Assembly (NCBI GenBank): GCA_010093515.1
Contig: MU001671.1
Span: 1,545,302 to 1,609,301, forward strand
Origin: Lineolata rhizophorae
Lineage: Eukaryota > Ascomycota > Dothideomycetes > Lineolatales > Lineolataceae
Length of the DNA stretch: 64,000 nucleotides
Direction: 5' to 3'
The notes beneath the pieces were generated by a model. The model had not been told where the DNA came from. It made no database searches and worked only from the letters and a program-made list of their open reading frames with translations. Shown here in pieces: positions 34,707-45,067 of this stretch; position 1 is the stretch's first letter; every line of letters starts with the position of its first letter. The position numbers and the translations under genes are program-made.

Positions 34707-36962
34707 CTAAAACAACCCCCGCCCGCTCGCCAGCCGCACAAAATCGTACGGCACGTTCTGCCCGACGAGCAGCCGCAACGTCTCGACCGTGGTCCAGGCG
34801 CTCACGTCGGCGATGCCGTACGCCTTCCAGCCGAGCGCCGTGGCCGTGACCAGCGGGTCGCTTTTGCGCGGGCCGTTGGAGAGATCCACGAAGACCTTGT
34901 TGCCGGCCGGCGTCCCGGGAGCCTCAGGCTGTGCGGTCGCCGTCGGCGTCGCCGTGCCGCTTCGACGACCGCCCGCGGCGCCGTTACCGTTGCCGTTGCC
35001 GTTGCCGTTGCCGTCGCCGCTGTAGTGCTTGAGCAGCGGGCCGACCAGCGGCGACTTCTCGGCCGGCAACGCGCTGATGATGACGAAGGGCTGCTCGAGG
35101 CGCTTGACGTCCTCGACGCTGCGCACGGGCTCCACCTCGCCGGCCAGGTAGCCCTGGCCGCGGAAGCCGATGGCGTAGATGGGCCCGATGCCGAGCGACT
35201 TGAGCGCGAAGATGGCCGCCGCCGCGTCGGCCTCGGCGTTGGCCAGCACGAAGGCCGCCCGCCCGCCGTACGCCGTCGGCACGAAGTCGCGCAGCAGTGT
35301 CGCCCGGATGCCCTTCCAGGACGCGTTGTCGCCGACGAAGGTGGCGGCTGTCGGCGCGTTGGCCGCCGCCACCACCGCGTTGTGGGCGCCCGCCTCGCCG
35401 CCGCCGCCGGCGCGCTGCGCTAGCACCGTGTCGACCTGGCCGATGGCGCGCGCGGCATCCGACAGGCAGGGCAGGTAAGGCGCGCTGGCAACGGCGACGG
35501 GTGGGTTGACGTAGGCGCCGCCGAACTCGTGGCGGCGGATCAGGTTCTCAACGGAGCCCTTGGGCCCCTTCTCGACGAAGATGAACTGATGCGGCAGGCT
35601 CAGCTCGTTAAAGCACTTCTCGAAGAACATGGCCTGGGTGGTGGAGCGGTAGGAGCCGACGCCGTAGATGTCGAGCTTGGGCATCTGGCCCATGCTGTGC
35701 AGCGCTGTGTTGATCTGCGCGGCCGACAGCTGGCCGGGCGCGGCGATCATGGGCAGCAGAGGGTGGGTTATGGGCGTGAAGATCTTGTTAAGCAGGCGCG
35801 ACAGCTGGCCTTGGAGGCCCATGTTGAGGCCGGAAAAGGGCGGCGACGGATACTTGGCCTGGATTATGGAACGAAAGTACTCGAGCTCGTAGTTAGCGTC
35901 GTTGCTGTTGACGAGGGCGATCATCTTGACCACGTCGCCGTACTGGGCGCCCTTCTCGAACAGCGCCTGGGCCTCGGGCGCCGTCCACTTGAAGGTGCCG
36001 GAGAAGTCGTGGAAGGCCGAGATGATGCGAGAGCTGCCCTTGCGCTCGGCCAGGGACCGCCGCACTTCTTCGGGCAGCCACACCTCGACGTCGATGTACT
36101 CGACGCCCCACTGGATGGCGCGGTACAGGTACCGGTAGAACAGGCCTGGGTCGTCCATGGGGAACCGCCCGTTCTCGTTGGTGCAGCGCGTCGTGTAGAT
36201 GATGGGCAGCTCGGTACGCTGCCGCAGGATCATGAGCTGCTCGCCGACGTACCGCAGCGATGGCAGCGCCGAGTACGTACCGTCGCCTAGGGGCTCCTTG
36301 AGCAGGTCGACGCGCAGCTCGATGGCGTCGGCGCCCACCGACAGGATGTCGAGGTTGGGCAGCGCCGCATGCACGTCCGGAAACGTCGTGGATATCAGCG
36401 TCGTGCGCTTCTTGCGTGACAGGTCCCGGTGGTGGTCCGTCTGGCCCAGGATGAAGGACAGGAAACGTGCCAGGTCCCGCCGGAAGAAGGGCCGCCGCGT
36501 GTACAGGTACTCGTAGTCGCAACGCGCCGTCAGGGCCTCGTCGGGCGGCGCCGCGCCCTCGGCGTCGACGCAATGCGCGTTGATGACGATGCGCCGCCTC
36601 CACCGCTGCCGCCGGCCGCCGAGGCCGTCTTCGTCCTCGGAACGGCCGTCGTCAAAGTCGACGCTGGCACACGCCGCAGCGCCGATGCCCAGCACGGTGG
36701 TCGGATCGGGCTCCATGCGGACCTCGCCCGGCGTCTCGACAGAGCGCCACGGCTGGCCCAGCACGTCGGCGAAGACGCCCACGATGCCAACCTCGCCCTC
36801 GGAGTGCACGATGAGCAGCGCCGGCTTGTCGCGGTTCGCGGCGCCGTTGAAGGGCAGCTCCTGGACCTGTTCGACAACGGCGCGCTTGAGGCGCGTGGGC
36901 GTGGCCGGGGCCTCAGCCTGGAGCATGGCCGCCATGGAAGGCTGACCGTCCAGCGAGACCAT
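34707..36962 (-). CDS. Quinate repressor-like (QutR/QA-1S) dehydroquinase/shikimate dehydrogenase-like protein
   Basis: Single exon, 751 residues. Residues about 180-420 are a type I 3-dehydroquinase domain (DAIELRVDLL; His318 in SAFHDFSGT; Lys346 in DVVKMIALV). Residues about 425-735 resemble shikimate dehydrogenase (PITHPLLPMIAAPG, DIYGVGSYRST). At the GxxVTxPxK position the sequence reads GGAYVNPPVA, so the catalytic lysine is missing. The N-terminal 180 residues correspond to the shikimate-kinase-like part of the repressor family, but I see no P-loop. QA-1S/QutR proteins derive from the last three domains of pentafunctional AROM and repress quinate-use genes; here this is inferred. It is shorter than classical repressors (about 900). 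A Gly/Asn dipeptide run sits near residue 650. Confidence 0.8.
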   Translation of the reverse strand: MVSLDGQPSMAAMLQAEAPATPTRLKRAVVEQVQELPFNGAANRDKPALLIVHSEGEVGIVGVFADVLGQPWRSVETPGEVRMEPDPTTVLGIGAAACASVDFDDGRSEDEDGLGGRRQRWRRRIVINAHCVDAEGAAPPDEALTARCDYEYLYTRRPFFRRDLARFLSFILGQTDHHRDLSRKKRTTLISTTFPDVHAALPNLDILSVGADAIELRVDLLKEPLGDGTYSALPSLRYVGEQLMILRQRTELPIIYTTRCTNENGRFPMDDPGLFYRYLYRAIQWGVEYIDVEVWLPEEVRRSLAERKGSSRIISAFHDFSGTFKWTAPEAQALFEKGAQYGDVVKMIALVNSNDANYELEYFRSIIQAKYPSPPFSGLNMGLQGQLSRLLNKIFTPITHPLLPMIAAPGQLSAAQINTALHSMGQMPKLDIYGVGSYRSTTQAMFFEKCFNELSLPHQFIFVEKGPKGSVENLIRRHEFGGAYVNPPVAVASAPYLPCLSDAARAIGQVDTVLAQRAGGGGEAGAHNAVVAAANAPTAATFVGDNASWKGIRATLLRDFVPTAYGGRAAFVLANAEADAAAAIFALKSLGIGPIYAIGFRGQGYLAGEVEPVRSVEDVKRLEQPFVIISALPAEKSPLVGPLLKHYSGDGNGNGNGNGNGAAGGRRSGTATPTATAQPEAPGTPAGNKVFVDLSNGPRKSDPLVTATALGWKAYGIADVSAWTTVETLRLLVGQNVPYDFVRLASGRGLF
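34981..35018. repeat. 6-bp repeat encoding a Gly-Asn run
   Basis: Tandem GTTGCC units on the plus strand (minus strand GGCAAC) encode alternating Gly and Asn within the quinate-repressor-like protein. Such a microsatellite can change length between strains. Confidence 0.7.
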
Positions 36963-39900
36963 ACCCGGTGGGCTTGGAGCGTAGGGAAGAGAAGGAGGGA
37001 GCGGTGATGGCGGGGGAGAGTTTGAAGGTGCGCGGGTCTGGTGGGGTGTCGGGGATGGTCGTGGTACGGAGTACCGGGGAGATATGTAAGGGCAGGGTCC
37101 TAGTTCGTTCGCGTCCTCTCCTAGCTCGGCTGCTGGTGGTGAAGCCTGTCCAGATGCACTCGACGCGAGACAGGTGGTGCTGGTGCTGGTGCCGGTGCCA
37201 CTGTTGCTGTGGTCCGTTTACGGCGAATCGACGGGGACGAGAGAGCGACGGTGGTACAATGCAAGGACGCGGCGGCTGATGGCGACCTTGTCATCTCCGC
37301 AGCAACGATCGAGAAGGCTAGATCGGGCTCCCATCAGCGTGGGCGAGGTGGTGCGGGCAGCGGGCAGCGCAACGGCAGCGGCGACGACGGCGGCGGCGGC
37401 GGTGCTGTTGCGGATTTGGTTGATTGCGGAGCGACCAGCAAGCCTTAGCACCCGGTCAACGGCGACAGCAGCGGCAGCAGGGCAGCAGGGCAGCAGGCGC
37501 AACGCGGACAATACAGGCGTCGCGGATATAGACGGCAGCGATAGCTAGACGGAGGCTCTCGCAGAGATATACAAGCCGCGCAACGGGGCTGCGGGTGCCG
37601 GGACAGGTTCATGGATCGACGGGCGGCGGGCACGGGGCGCTGATAGCGGGCCTGGCGCCGCGCATCCTCGTCTGCGGGCGGCGGGTTCTGCGACGCTCCG
37701 CTAATTCTGAGCTCTTTTCCTTCCTTTAGCTGGGGGCGGCAGCGCAAAAGGTACGGGCGGCGCGGAGGGAGCTGGTGCCAGGTTGGTGGGCAGGCAGCGT
37801 GTAGTCCGTCCGCGGCCGCGCGGAGAGGGCGAGCAGACTCCACCGCGCGCCCGAGAAGCGCCCGCCGCCGCCCGGCGCCGCCGCCGCCGCCGCCTCCGGG
37901 GGCCCGGGGGGTGTTCGCGCTTGGGGGCCGGGGGGGCGCTCCGCCGCAGGGGTGGCCGAGCCGCGGGGGCCGTCGCCGGCGCGGCCCCTCCGCGCATCGC
38001 CAATTTCTCCGCCAATCGCCGCCCCGGACCCTCCCCCGCGCCCGCCACAACCTGCGATGCGCGCAGCCGCGTCCACCGCCGCCGCCCGCCCTCTCTCGCA
38101 CACTGTACGTACTACGTACGCCGTGCGCTCGTCGCCCTCTCTCGCCCGGCTACCCGTTCTCGACCCAGCAGATCGAACCGCCGGTGCGGGAGGGAGGGCT
38201 CGCGTCCGCAGTCCCGCCGCGGTCCCGTGCCAGGCACATCGTCGCGCCGACGGAGCTGCCAGAGCGGCGGCGGCCTGGCAGCCGTACAGTACCCTCCCCC
38301 CGCCCCTCCCCCCGGCCTGCCCGAGTGGGTACGGCGCTGCCCATGCCGCTTTTCCGTATATAGCACTATACCAGATCCCATCTGCCGGCGCTGCGAGCTT
38401 TTGCCCGACAATTAGCGCAGCCGTGGGACCTGGGGCAGCTCCTCGCCGGCCTGCCCTGCGATCCTCGGCCTTTTTGCCCGTCTGCTGCGTCGGCAATATA
38501 TATCCCGGCGTCATCTCTACACGGCGACGCGGATGAGACGGCGGGGTGTCATATGAAGCCAGCACTCGCGGTGCAGCAGAGGCTGACGAAGAGCGCCGGG
38601 AGCGCGCAGGCGGGAGCGGCCGCCAGCTCCCCGCCAATGGCGGCCTCGGAACATTTTTCTCCCGCGGCCCGCCTGATTGGCCGGCCGCGCCACGCCCAGC
38701 GCTTGCTCCGACGTCCATCCAAATTTGCTTCTCACCTCACAGCCGCCCTGCACGATGCAACAATCACAGCGCAGATTGCTCACGCCCGTCAATCTCTCGT
38801 GCGATGCTGTGAAAAAGAGGAGTACCTCGGATTGATGGCGATGGTTGTATGGATGCGGCAGGTGAGCGCCGTGCCACCCGCAGCTTCAAAGTTTTTCCAC
38901 TTTACGAGTCCACTTCGTGGAATTGAGGAGGAACGTTCTTCGAATTTTCCAAATTCGATGCGGTCCTTGTTCATCTCGTCTTTGTCCGAGGGCTCTCTCT
39001 CGGCCCCTTCCCTCGGCTATCTCGCTTTAATCGCTGGTCCCCAATCTCCGGTTCCCAATGCCCGGCAACGCGGCGTAGGATACACGTGAAACAAGAAACG
39101 ATCGTAGGCAAGACAGCCATCCTCAGCACCATCAGCCCTATCTCTCCCTACTCGCCCGGGGATTTCACTCCAATTGGAGCGGCCTGCATCTGCGCGATCA
39201 ATAGGGCTCTTTCTTCCTGACCATGTTGCCGTTCTGCGCTCCGCGCTTCTGCCAAGTTGCAACGGCGGGCCTCGTTCAATCCTACTCTCCGACGCGCGCC
39301 CATTCGCGGGCACAGTAGTTCCGCTCTCGGCCGGCCGCACGCTGCGGGTCCGGCCGCGCGCATCCGTGCCGTGTGCTACCCGCCGAACTAGTAGCCCGTG
39401 GTAGCGGGCTGGCTGGCTAGCTACCCAACTAGCTACTTGGCGGCGCTGCGGCTCTCTCGAGGCGTCCTACCGCCGTTGTCGTCCCATCTCCCATCATAGG
39501 CGAGTTTTCCCGCCTCTCAGTAGCCACCGCGGCCGGCCCTCCTTCAACGTGAGCGGCTTCCGGCCGTCACCGCTCCGCCCGCTCCCAAACCCACCAATGC
39601 CGATGCCGCGGTGTCGGCGATGCCGTGCCGGCTGGCTGCGGGCGAGGAATGGTTCGCTGCGCTGCCGTTCTCGTTATCCGACGCGGAGGAGTTGGTTGAC
39701 CGTCGAAGCAAGCCGCTGTCTCCTCTGGGTACGTGTGCAGCCCGACTTAAAAGGCCAGCTGGTCACGGCTTGTGCCGAGGGAAAGCGCCGTTCGCAAAAG
39801 CCCCTAGACGGATATACATTGTCCTCCCTCCGAAATATGTAGCATCGATCGGCGCCCACGACGTCGACGCCGCGCTTTCTTAGTCTCTCTTGTCCGTTCC

Positions 39901-42658
39901 CACAGAACCCGCTGTTGCCCAGGCGTTTGTGACGTGGTCCCTGTAGCTGCGGGCAGCCGACCGACTTTTTCGTGCGGCGCCATCGTCGTGTCTGCGTGGC
40001 TTTTACGCGGTAGAGCTGTCAGCTCGCTGGCCGAGTCTTCCCTCTCGATGGAGACGCCAACTGAGTTGCTCGTCATGGCGTTTAGCTCTGGCACCCTCCG
40101 GACGAAGTGATGCGGAGCTAGAGTGGGCATGGGTGTGATCAAGCATGGTGTCGAGGTCGATGTCACGGAGCTCTTGAATTGGAAGAATAGATGTAACGCG
40201 TGAGTAGTGGGGCCGACGGATGTGGCTTTTTGTATCCTGGGTCTAAGCGGGGTGCTGGAAGAGACGATTGTGCGGTTGGAGAAGAGGGGCATTGTAGGAG
40301 GTTGGGTTTAGGAAGTGAGGAGCGGGTTTGAAGTTGCTAGTTGGAGGTGGGGACCATCGAGGCGCGTGGACGGCTTTGACCTCAGTAATGTATAATGAAC
40401 AGTGACGGACGTGGACGGGAGTCGGCTGAGTGGCTATCTTCCGAAATAAGTCAATCGCGAGTGAAGGACACTGTCCAACGAGCGTGTTGAATTATAGGCT
40501 TCGGATCATGATCCAAGCGACAGTGCACTCGATAAGCCAACTGACGGATGGGAGTCCGGATCGGAGTGTTCAAGTCACGGTACGTGAGCAGCAGCCTTGA
40601 TGTGAAGGCCACTATACCTCTAGGACATTATTTGCTGTCTAAATGCATGGCGACGTCAATAGTAGAAAATGCTCATTGCAGCCGGAGCCGTGCCCTCTTC
40701 GTCGTTACATTCATGAAGTCCTTCCTAGTGTGACGGCAACTGCTAAGTGTGCGCGTTCCACATATCAGACTTGCCCCTCAAGTCACTATTAGCGCCCGGA
40801 AGCCCGTCGTTGTTCATGTGGTTTGGCCACGTAAGATTGAACAATTTGGCTCTCCCGTCGTGCTTAACTCTGATGCCATGCATCAAGTTTTTTTGCTGGT
40901 GGGATAATATTTTTAGTAGTTGGGCTGCAGAAATTAATGTAAGATGGCGTCTAGTCGGACATTGAGCTCACGTAGGAACGAAAAGCGGCTCGCCAGCAGT
41001 CCGTCTAAAGAGCGCCTAAAGATCCTTGATTGACTTGTGAAGTCCAGATGTATCATTTTTGAGCTCATTTTTGAGATTCTACTTCGTAAAAATTGAGAGC
41101 AAAGCGCCAATGTAGTCGAGGTAGCTCCAACGTCAACCAAAGTGAGCCTGAATAATTGTGAACTTATGTATAGTTCGTCATAGTGCCGCGGCTACTATTA
41201 TGAGATGGTCTCCCAGCTGTGACGCCTTTTTTGTCTCTTGTCATTTGTATCCAGGAGCCGAAGTCGCCTATCTAGAAGAGCGGCTTGTTTGGTACTCACC
41301 CGGAAAATCATTCTTTCTGTTCTATCTGGCATCTTTACCTTTAGTCTACTTTTGTACACTTTATACGCATAGGTTTTCCTTCAGAATATACTGTGTATGA
41401 TAGATTATAAATAAAGACGACTTCAAGTGCAGGGTGCAAAGGTGTTATTGCCTATACTCTCACCCTTTGTGCGAATAATATTGGAAACAATTGCGGACCT
41501 AATCTCTGCATCCATAAAGTGCGGACTACCTTGGAATCAATTTGCTCTGCTCCTTATATTTGCATTACCGCTTTTCCTCACACATGCAGCAAGCTTTCGC
41601 GGAAGAAAGTGTCGGGAATTCAAGTCTTCGATTTGGAGGTACTGCTGTGGGCAGTCTATCACTTGCAATTCTTGCCCTGGCAGCTGAATCTAGCCTCGGG
41701 CTCCTGTTTGATTGCATTGCATGTAGGAGACCGAACCTTACTTGGGTTGCTAAAATTAGGGCGAGCGGGAATCCAATTTCCCGATTCATCTTACATATGG
41801 CTGCAAAAGCGGGATCAAGTCTCGCTTTCCTAGATATAATCGTATTTGTAAATCTGGGTCTGCTCGCATCGGTATAGAAAAGTTTCATCTTGCTCTAGAA
41901 GGCAGGAGCTTGAATTTTCGACCTGTACTCCCCTGATTTCGTAGGCCAAGTTTGGTGCAAGAGTCGTCCGCTCTAGCAAATACAATTGGACACCTATGCA
42001 CCACCCACCCCAAGGAAGTGACTCAATCGAGGCTTGTATAGCGACGTTTCTACAGATCTCATGAGTATCAAACTGCATTTTCCCACGAAGGCGTTATTTG
42101 AACGTTCACTCCGCAATTATACACGACGGATAGTAATCAAGTCTCTCTGCTAGGTGTACTAGTGCCGCCATGCACGCAGCTGGTCTCTGGTAGGTGGAAT
42201 AAAAGTGAAGACTAAGTGTCGAGCGGGCTTGGCACTTCATCCTAGAGTCCCGAAACGCCTAAATTCCAAACCTAGTGGCAGTTTGTGTTGCCTTTTCACG
42301 TAGGACGGAGCTCAATTGAACACACATTCTTCGAAATCTTCATAGCATTGGCGGCACTTGGTATGACGTTGACTCTTTGCGCTCGGTACTAAAACCGGCG
42401 TGTCGATCCGTATCACCAACTCCTCAGCTCCGCAGCGCGCTATAGGCTAGCGCCTCCCGGCACCGTATACTTCACTTTGCACTATCCTTGCTCACTACGC
42501 TCGAAGTCTTATTCGAAAAGTAGATTGCTACTAGCATTTAGACTAAACAAGACTCCAATACGCCTCGCCAGATGACATTGATTACTTTGATGCCGTAAAT
42601 CACACCTCCCACAAGACCACGACTGCGCCTACGTACTCCCGCTCCCCGCGTAGCGTCT
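36963..42658. other. 5.7 kb gene-poor stretch
   Basis: No gene is supported. About 37.0-38.5 kb is very GC-rich, with CGG/CCG runs and long spurious frames. About 38.5-40.3 kb is mixed. About 40.4-42.6 kb is clearly lower in GC, but CpA and TpG are common, so it does not look RIP-treated. Frames of 60-110 codons near 41.1-41.9 kb encode hydrophobic stretches but no recognisable family. The 3' end of the small secreted protein gene is at 42659. Confidence 0.5.
37846..37935. repeat. GC-rich CCG/CGG microsatellite-like tract
   Basis: Runs of CCG and CCGCCG units followed by poly-G/C stretches upstream of the quinate-repressor-like gene. It is likely to form strong secondary structure. Boundaries are approximate. 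Confidence 0.6.
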
Positions 42659-43403
42659 TCATGCATCGCATATCAAGTCAAAAGCCGGGTCTGCTGGGTC
42701 CGGGCCCAGATTGACCCCCGCAGACGCAAAATCCTGCACGACGGCGTTCTGCTGCGCCGCATTGCACTCGTCTGGTTATGGTCGATCAGTTAGCGCAGGC
42801 TCAGGGTGAAGTGGCCGGGCAACACACTTTTCTGGTCGTCGCAGTCGGGGACGGTGAAGTCGCCGTTGTTGTTTTCGGAGTTTGCAATCTCGGAGTTGTC
42901 AGCGGAGCGAATTGACAATGGTTTGGCGCAAAGATTCCGCCGCCATGGCTATGGAGAGGAGAGAGTTTTCAACGCTCACCTCGGCACAGGCATTGAACTG
43001 CCTATCGCATGTACGTTGCGCCGCGCTAGCAAAGTCGGTCTAGGAAGCACTCAGTCAGATTTCATACCCGTCACACGCGGGTCAACTGCAAAGTCAAACT
43101 CTCTCCCTCTACCAACCCAACGCACAACCGAAAGGACCGACATACAAAAGTGTCCTCCTCCACCTGGAACGGCCGCACCGGGTCCCCGCTATCGACAATG
43201 GCCGGCGCCGCCTCCCCGCCCAGCGCCCCCGTGAAGCTCTGCAGGTCCGCCAGCTGCCGCACGAAGAGCCGCGGCGCAAAGCCGAGCTCGAAGCCGGATA
43301 GCGCGGCGTACGGGCTGCCGGCGAGGGCGCCATCGGGCGAGGCGGCGAGGAGGAGGATGCCGAGGGCGGCCGTCGCGGCGGCGAGGAGCGGGGAGCGAGG
43401 CAT
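42659..43403 (-). CDS. Small secreted cysteine-containing protein, uncharacterised family
   Basis: Four exons: 43146-43403, 42980-43039, 42828-42888 and 42659-42771, giving 163 residues. The introns are 106, 91 and 56 nt. The signal peptide is clear (hydrophobic LGILLLAA core, cleavage near ALA-GS). The mature part reads LFVRQLADLQSFTGAL, then a Pro/Asp linker. Across three junctions follow DTFTDFASAAQRTCDRQFNA, CAEIANSENNNGDFTVPDCD and NECNAAQQNAVVQDFASAG, ending LICDA. I recognise the RxCDxQxxACAxxAN...DCxxQxxEC pattern from uncharacterised small secreted proteins of ascomycetes. Five cysteines are present after the signal peptide. The frame closes exactly with these splice sites. Function is unknown; a wall or host-interface role is possible but not shown. 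Confidence 0.78.
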
Positions 43404-44059
43404 TTTGGGGCGGCAGCGAAGACGGGCGTGAGCGCAGGCGTTGATCCAGTCAAAGTCGCGTCGATCGAATGGAGATGTGAAGAAAAGGTGCCTCGAAATT
43501 CGACGGTTGGATGTCGACTGCTCGCGCTTGGCGCGGTCGGGTCCTGCGACACGACTGAGACGGAGCCCTGCAGGGAATGCGGCGACACCGCGCGAGACCT
43601 CGCGCCGGTGCGAACGCATAGAGTGAAACAAAATCGTGCAACGAGCGGACACTCGCGCGCTTCGAGCTACGGGCTTTGCTAAATGCGGGTAAACGACATC
43701 AACCGCCGTCGGCGGGGTTCCTGGCGATGCAGGCTTCGAAAAGAAATGAACTGAATTATGCGACTAGGTATATACATAGCATAGGCTAGCCGCGCTCGAA
43801 TGAAGCGTGGCTTCACTCAACTATTAGAGATCAACGGGGGTACATGAACGGCAGGCTGGCAAAAGCCGAAGTTTGTGGATAGGGAGATACGTGTCGACCA
43901 CGTGACTCCGGACTATATTAGATAAGGATACGGTGATAAAACCGGAACACCACGCTTGCAATGCTTGAATTGACAAACACCTTCAAGAACGGATCCATCG
44001 AAAATAAAGCAAAAGCCCAAGGAGAGTCGTGATCGTAAGGGAAAGACAGCTACCCAAGC
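43404..44059. other. Intergenic, secreted-protein promoter and Mid2-like 3' end
   Basis: 656 bp between two minus-strand genes. An open frame at 43428-43682 has no motif. AT-richer from about 43.7 kb. Confidence 0.4.
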
Positions 44060-45067
44060 CTAAAAGTTGGATGCCGCGTTGACGTTGCGCCCGCCCGGGT
44101 TGTGGTACTGGTCTAGGGTGGACTGGAACGGCTGGGCGCTGCCCCTTTTCTCGGTGCGCATGCTGTCGGCGCCCCCGGCAGCAGTGGTGCCGCTGAGGAC
44201 GTCGTCGTCGTCATCGGCGGCGGCCTTGGCGGCGCGGTTCTTGCGGCCGTAGAGGCGCCAGAGCACGATGGCGACGCCGCCGATCAGGATGGCGCCGCCG
44301 ACACCGCCGACGACGCCGCCGATGATCCTCTTGGACGACTCCGACAGGCCCGAGGAGCCGTCGTCGTCGCCGTCGGACGAGCCCAGAGACGGCGTCTGCG
44401 TCACCGTCGCGAAACCCGTCGTCTCGGCCACGACCGAGGCCGACGTCGACGTCCGCGTCACCGCGTTACCCGACGCGTCCACCGTCACGATGGTCGTGGT
44501 GTAGGAACGCGTGCGCGAGGTGACGAGCGGCGTGGTGATGGTGGTCGCCCTGGTGACGGATGATAGGGTAGTGGCGGCCGAGTTGTCGTCGTCATCGTTC
44601 GAAGAGCTGGTGGTGGACGGCGGCGGCGTGGAGCTCGCCCCGGCGGGCGACGAGCTTCCGCTCTCGGCATTGTCATCGTCGTTGTCATTGTTGTCATCGT
44701 TGTTGTCATTGTTGTCGTCGTCATTGTCGTCATCGTTGCCGCCCGTTTGCGAGGGCGTCGGCGTCGGCGACGAGGTCACGGGATCGTCGGTCGGCGTGGC
44801 GCTGGTGTCTCCGCCGTCGTCGGTGGGAGTGGCGGACGTGTTGGTATCGTCGCCGGTGTCGTCCGACGCAGTCGGGGTCGCAGAGCTGTCATCGGTGGTG
44901 GAGACGACGTCCGAGTTGACGTCCGTCTGCGTCGCCGAGGTGCCGGTTCCGACGGCTTGTCGCGGGTGGTGAATGCCCCTCGGATCCGCCTCGGCCTGGG
45001 ACACGAGGGCGAGGAGGGCGAGGATGGCGAGAAGGGAGAGGGCGCCGCGGGAGAGTCGCAAGCGCAT
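44060..45067 (-). CDS. Mid2/Slg1-like Ser/Thr-rich single-pass membrane protein
   Basis: Single exon, 335 residues with the start at 45067, chosen because it gives a signal peptide (MRLRLSRGALSLLAILALLA). The same frame stays open to 46063, but that extension crosses a promoter-like region and would bury the signal peptide. The ectodomain (residues about 28-240) is Ser/Thr/Asp-rich, with an Asp/Asn run at about 110-135, and should be heavily O-mannosylated. One transmembrane segment lies at about residues 245-270 (GGVVGGVGGAILIGGVAIVL), followed by a basic stop (RLYGRKNR) and a short cytosolic tail. The layout is that of wall-stress sensors, but there is no WSC or other cysteine domain, so signalling is only inferred. 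Confidence 0.8.
   Translation of the reverse strand: MRLRLSRGALSLLAILALLALVSQAEADPRGIHHPRQAVGTGTSATQTDVNSDVVSTTDDSSATPTASDDTGDDTNTSATPTDDGGDTSATPTDDPVTSSPTPTPSQTGGNDDDNDDDNNDNNDDNNDNDDDNAESGSSSPAGASSTPPPSTTSSSNDDDDNSAATTLSSVTRATTITTPLVTSRTRSYTTTIVTVDASGNAVTRTSTSASVVAETTGFATVTQTPSLGSSDGDDDGSSGLSESSKRIIGGVVGGVGGAILIGGVAIVLWRLYGRKNRAAKAAADDDDDVLSGTTAAGGADSMRTEKRGSAQPFQSTLDQYHNPGGRNVNAASNF
44669..44741. repeat. Asp/Asn-coding trinucleotide-type repeat
   Basis: GTC/ATC/ATT/GTT triplets repeat in tandem and encode an Asp/Asn-only run in the Mid2-like ectodomain. Likely length-variable. Confidence 0.7.

Noticed and set aside
37445-38718. Long overlapping frames of 200-330 codons
   Set aside because: Open on several frames and both strands in extremely GC-rich DNA; the products are Arg/Gly/Pro/Ala-rich with no family motif.
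39804-40292. 162-codon minus-strand frame
   Set aside because: Thr/Ser/Arg-rich, no motif, and no homologous pattern recognised.
42980-42997. 18-nt micro-exon version of exon 2 in the small secreted protein gene
   Set aside because: The acceptor at 43040 instead gives a 60-nt exon that adds the conserved TDFASAAQRTCDRQ segment and keeps the frame.
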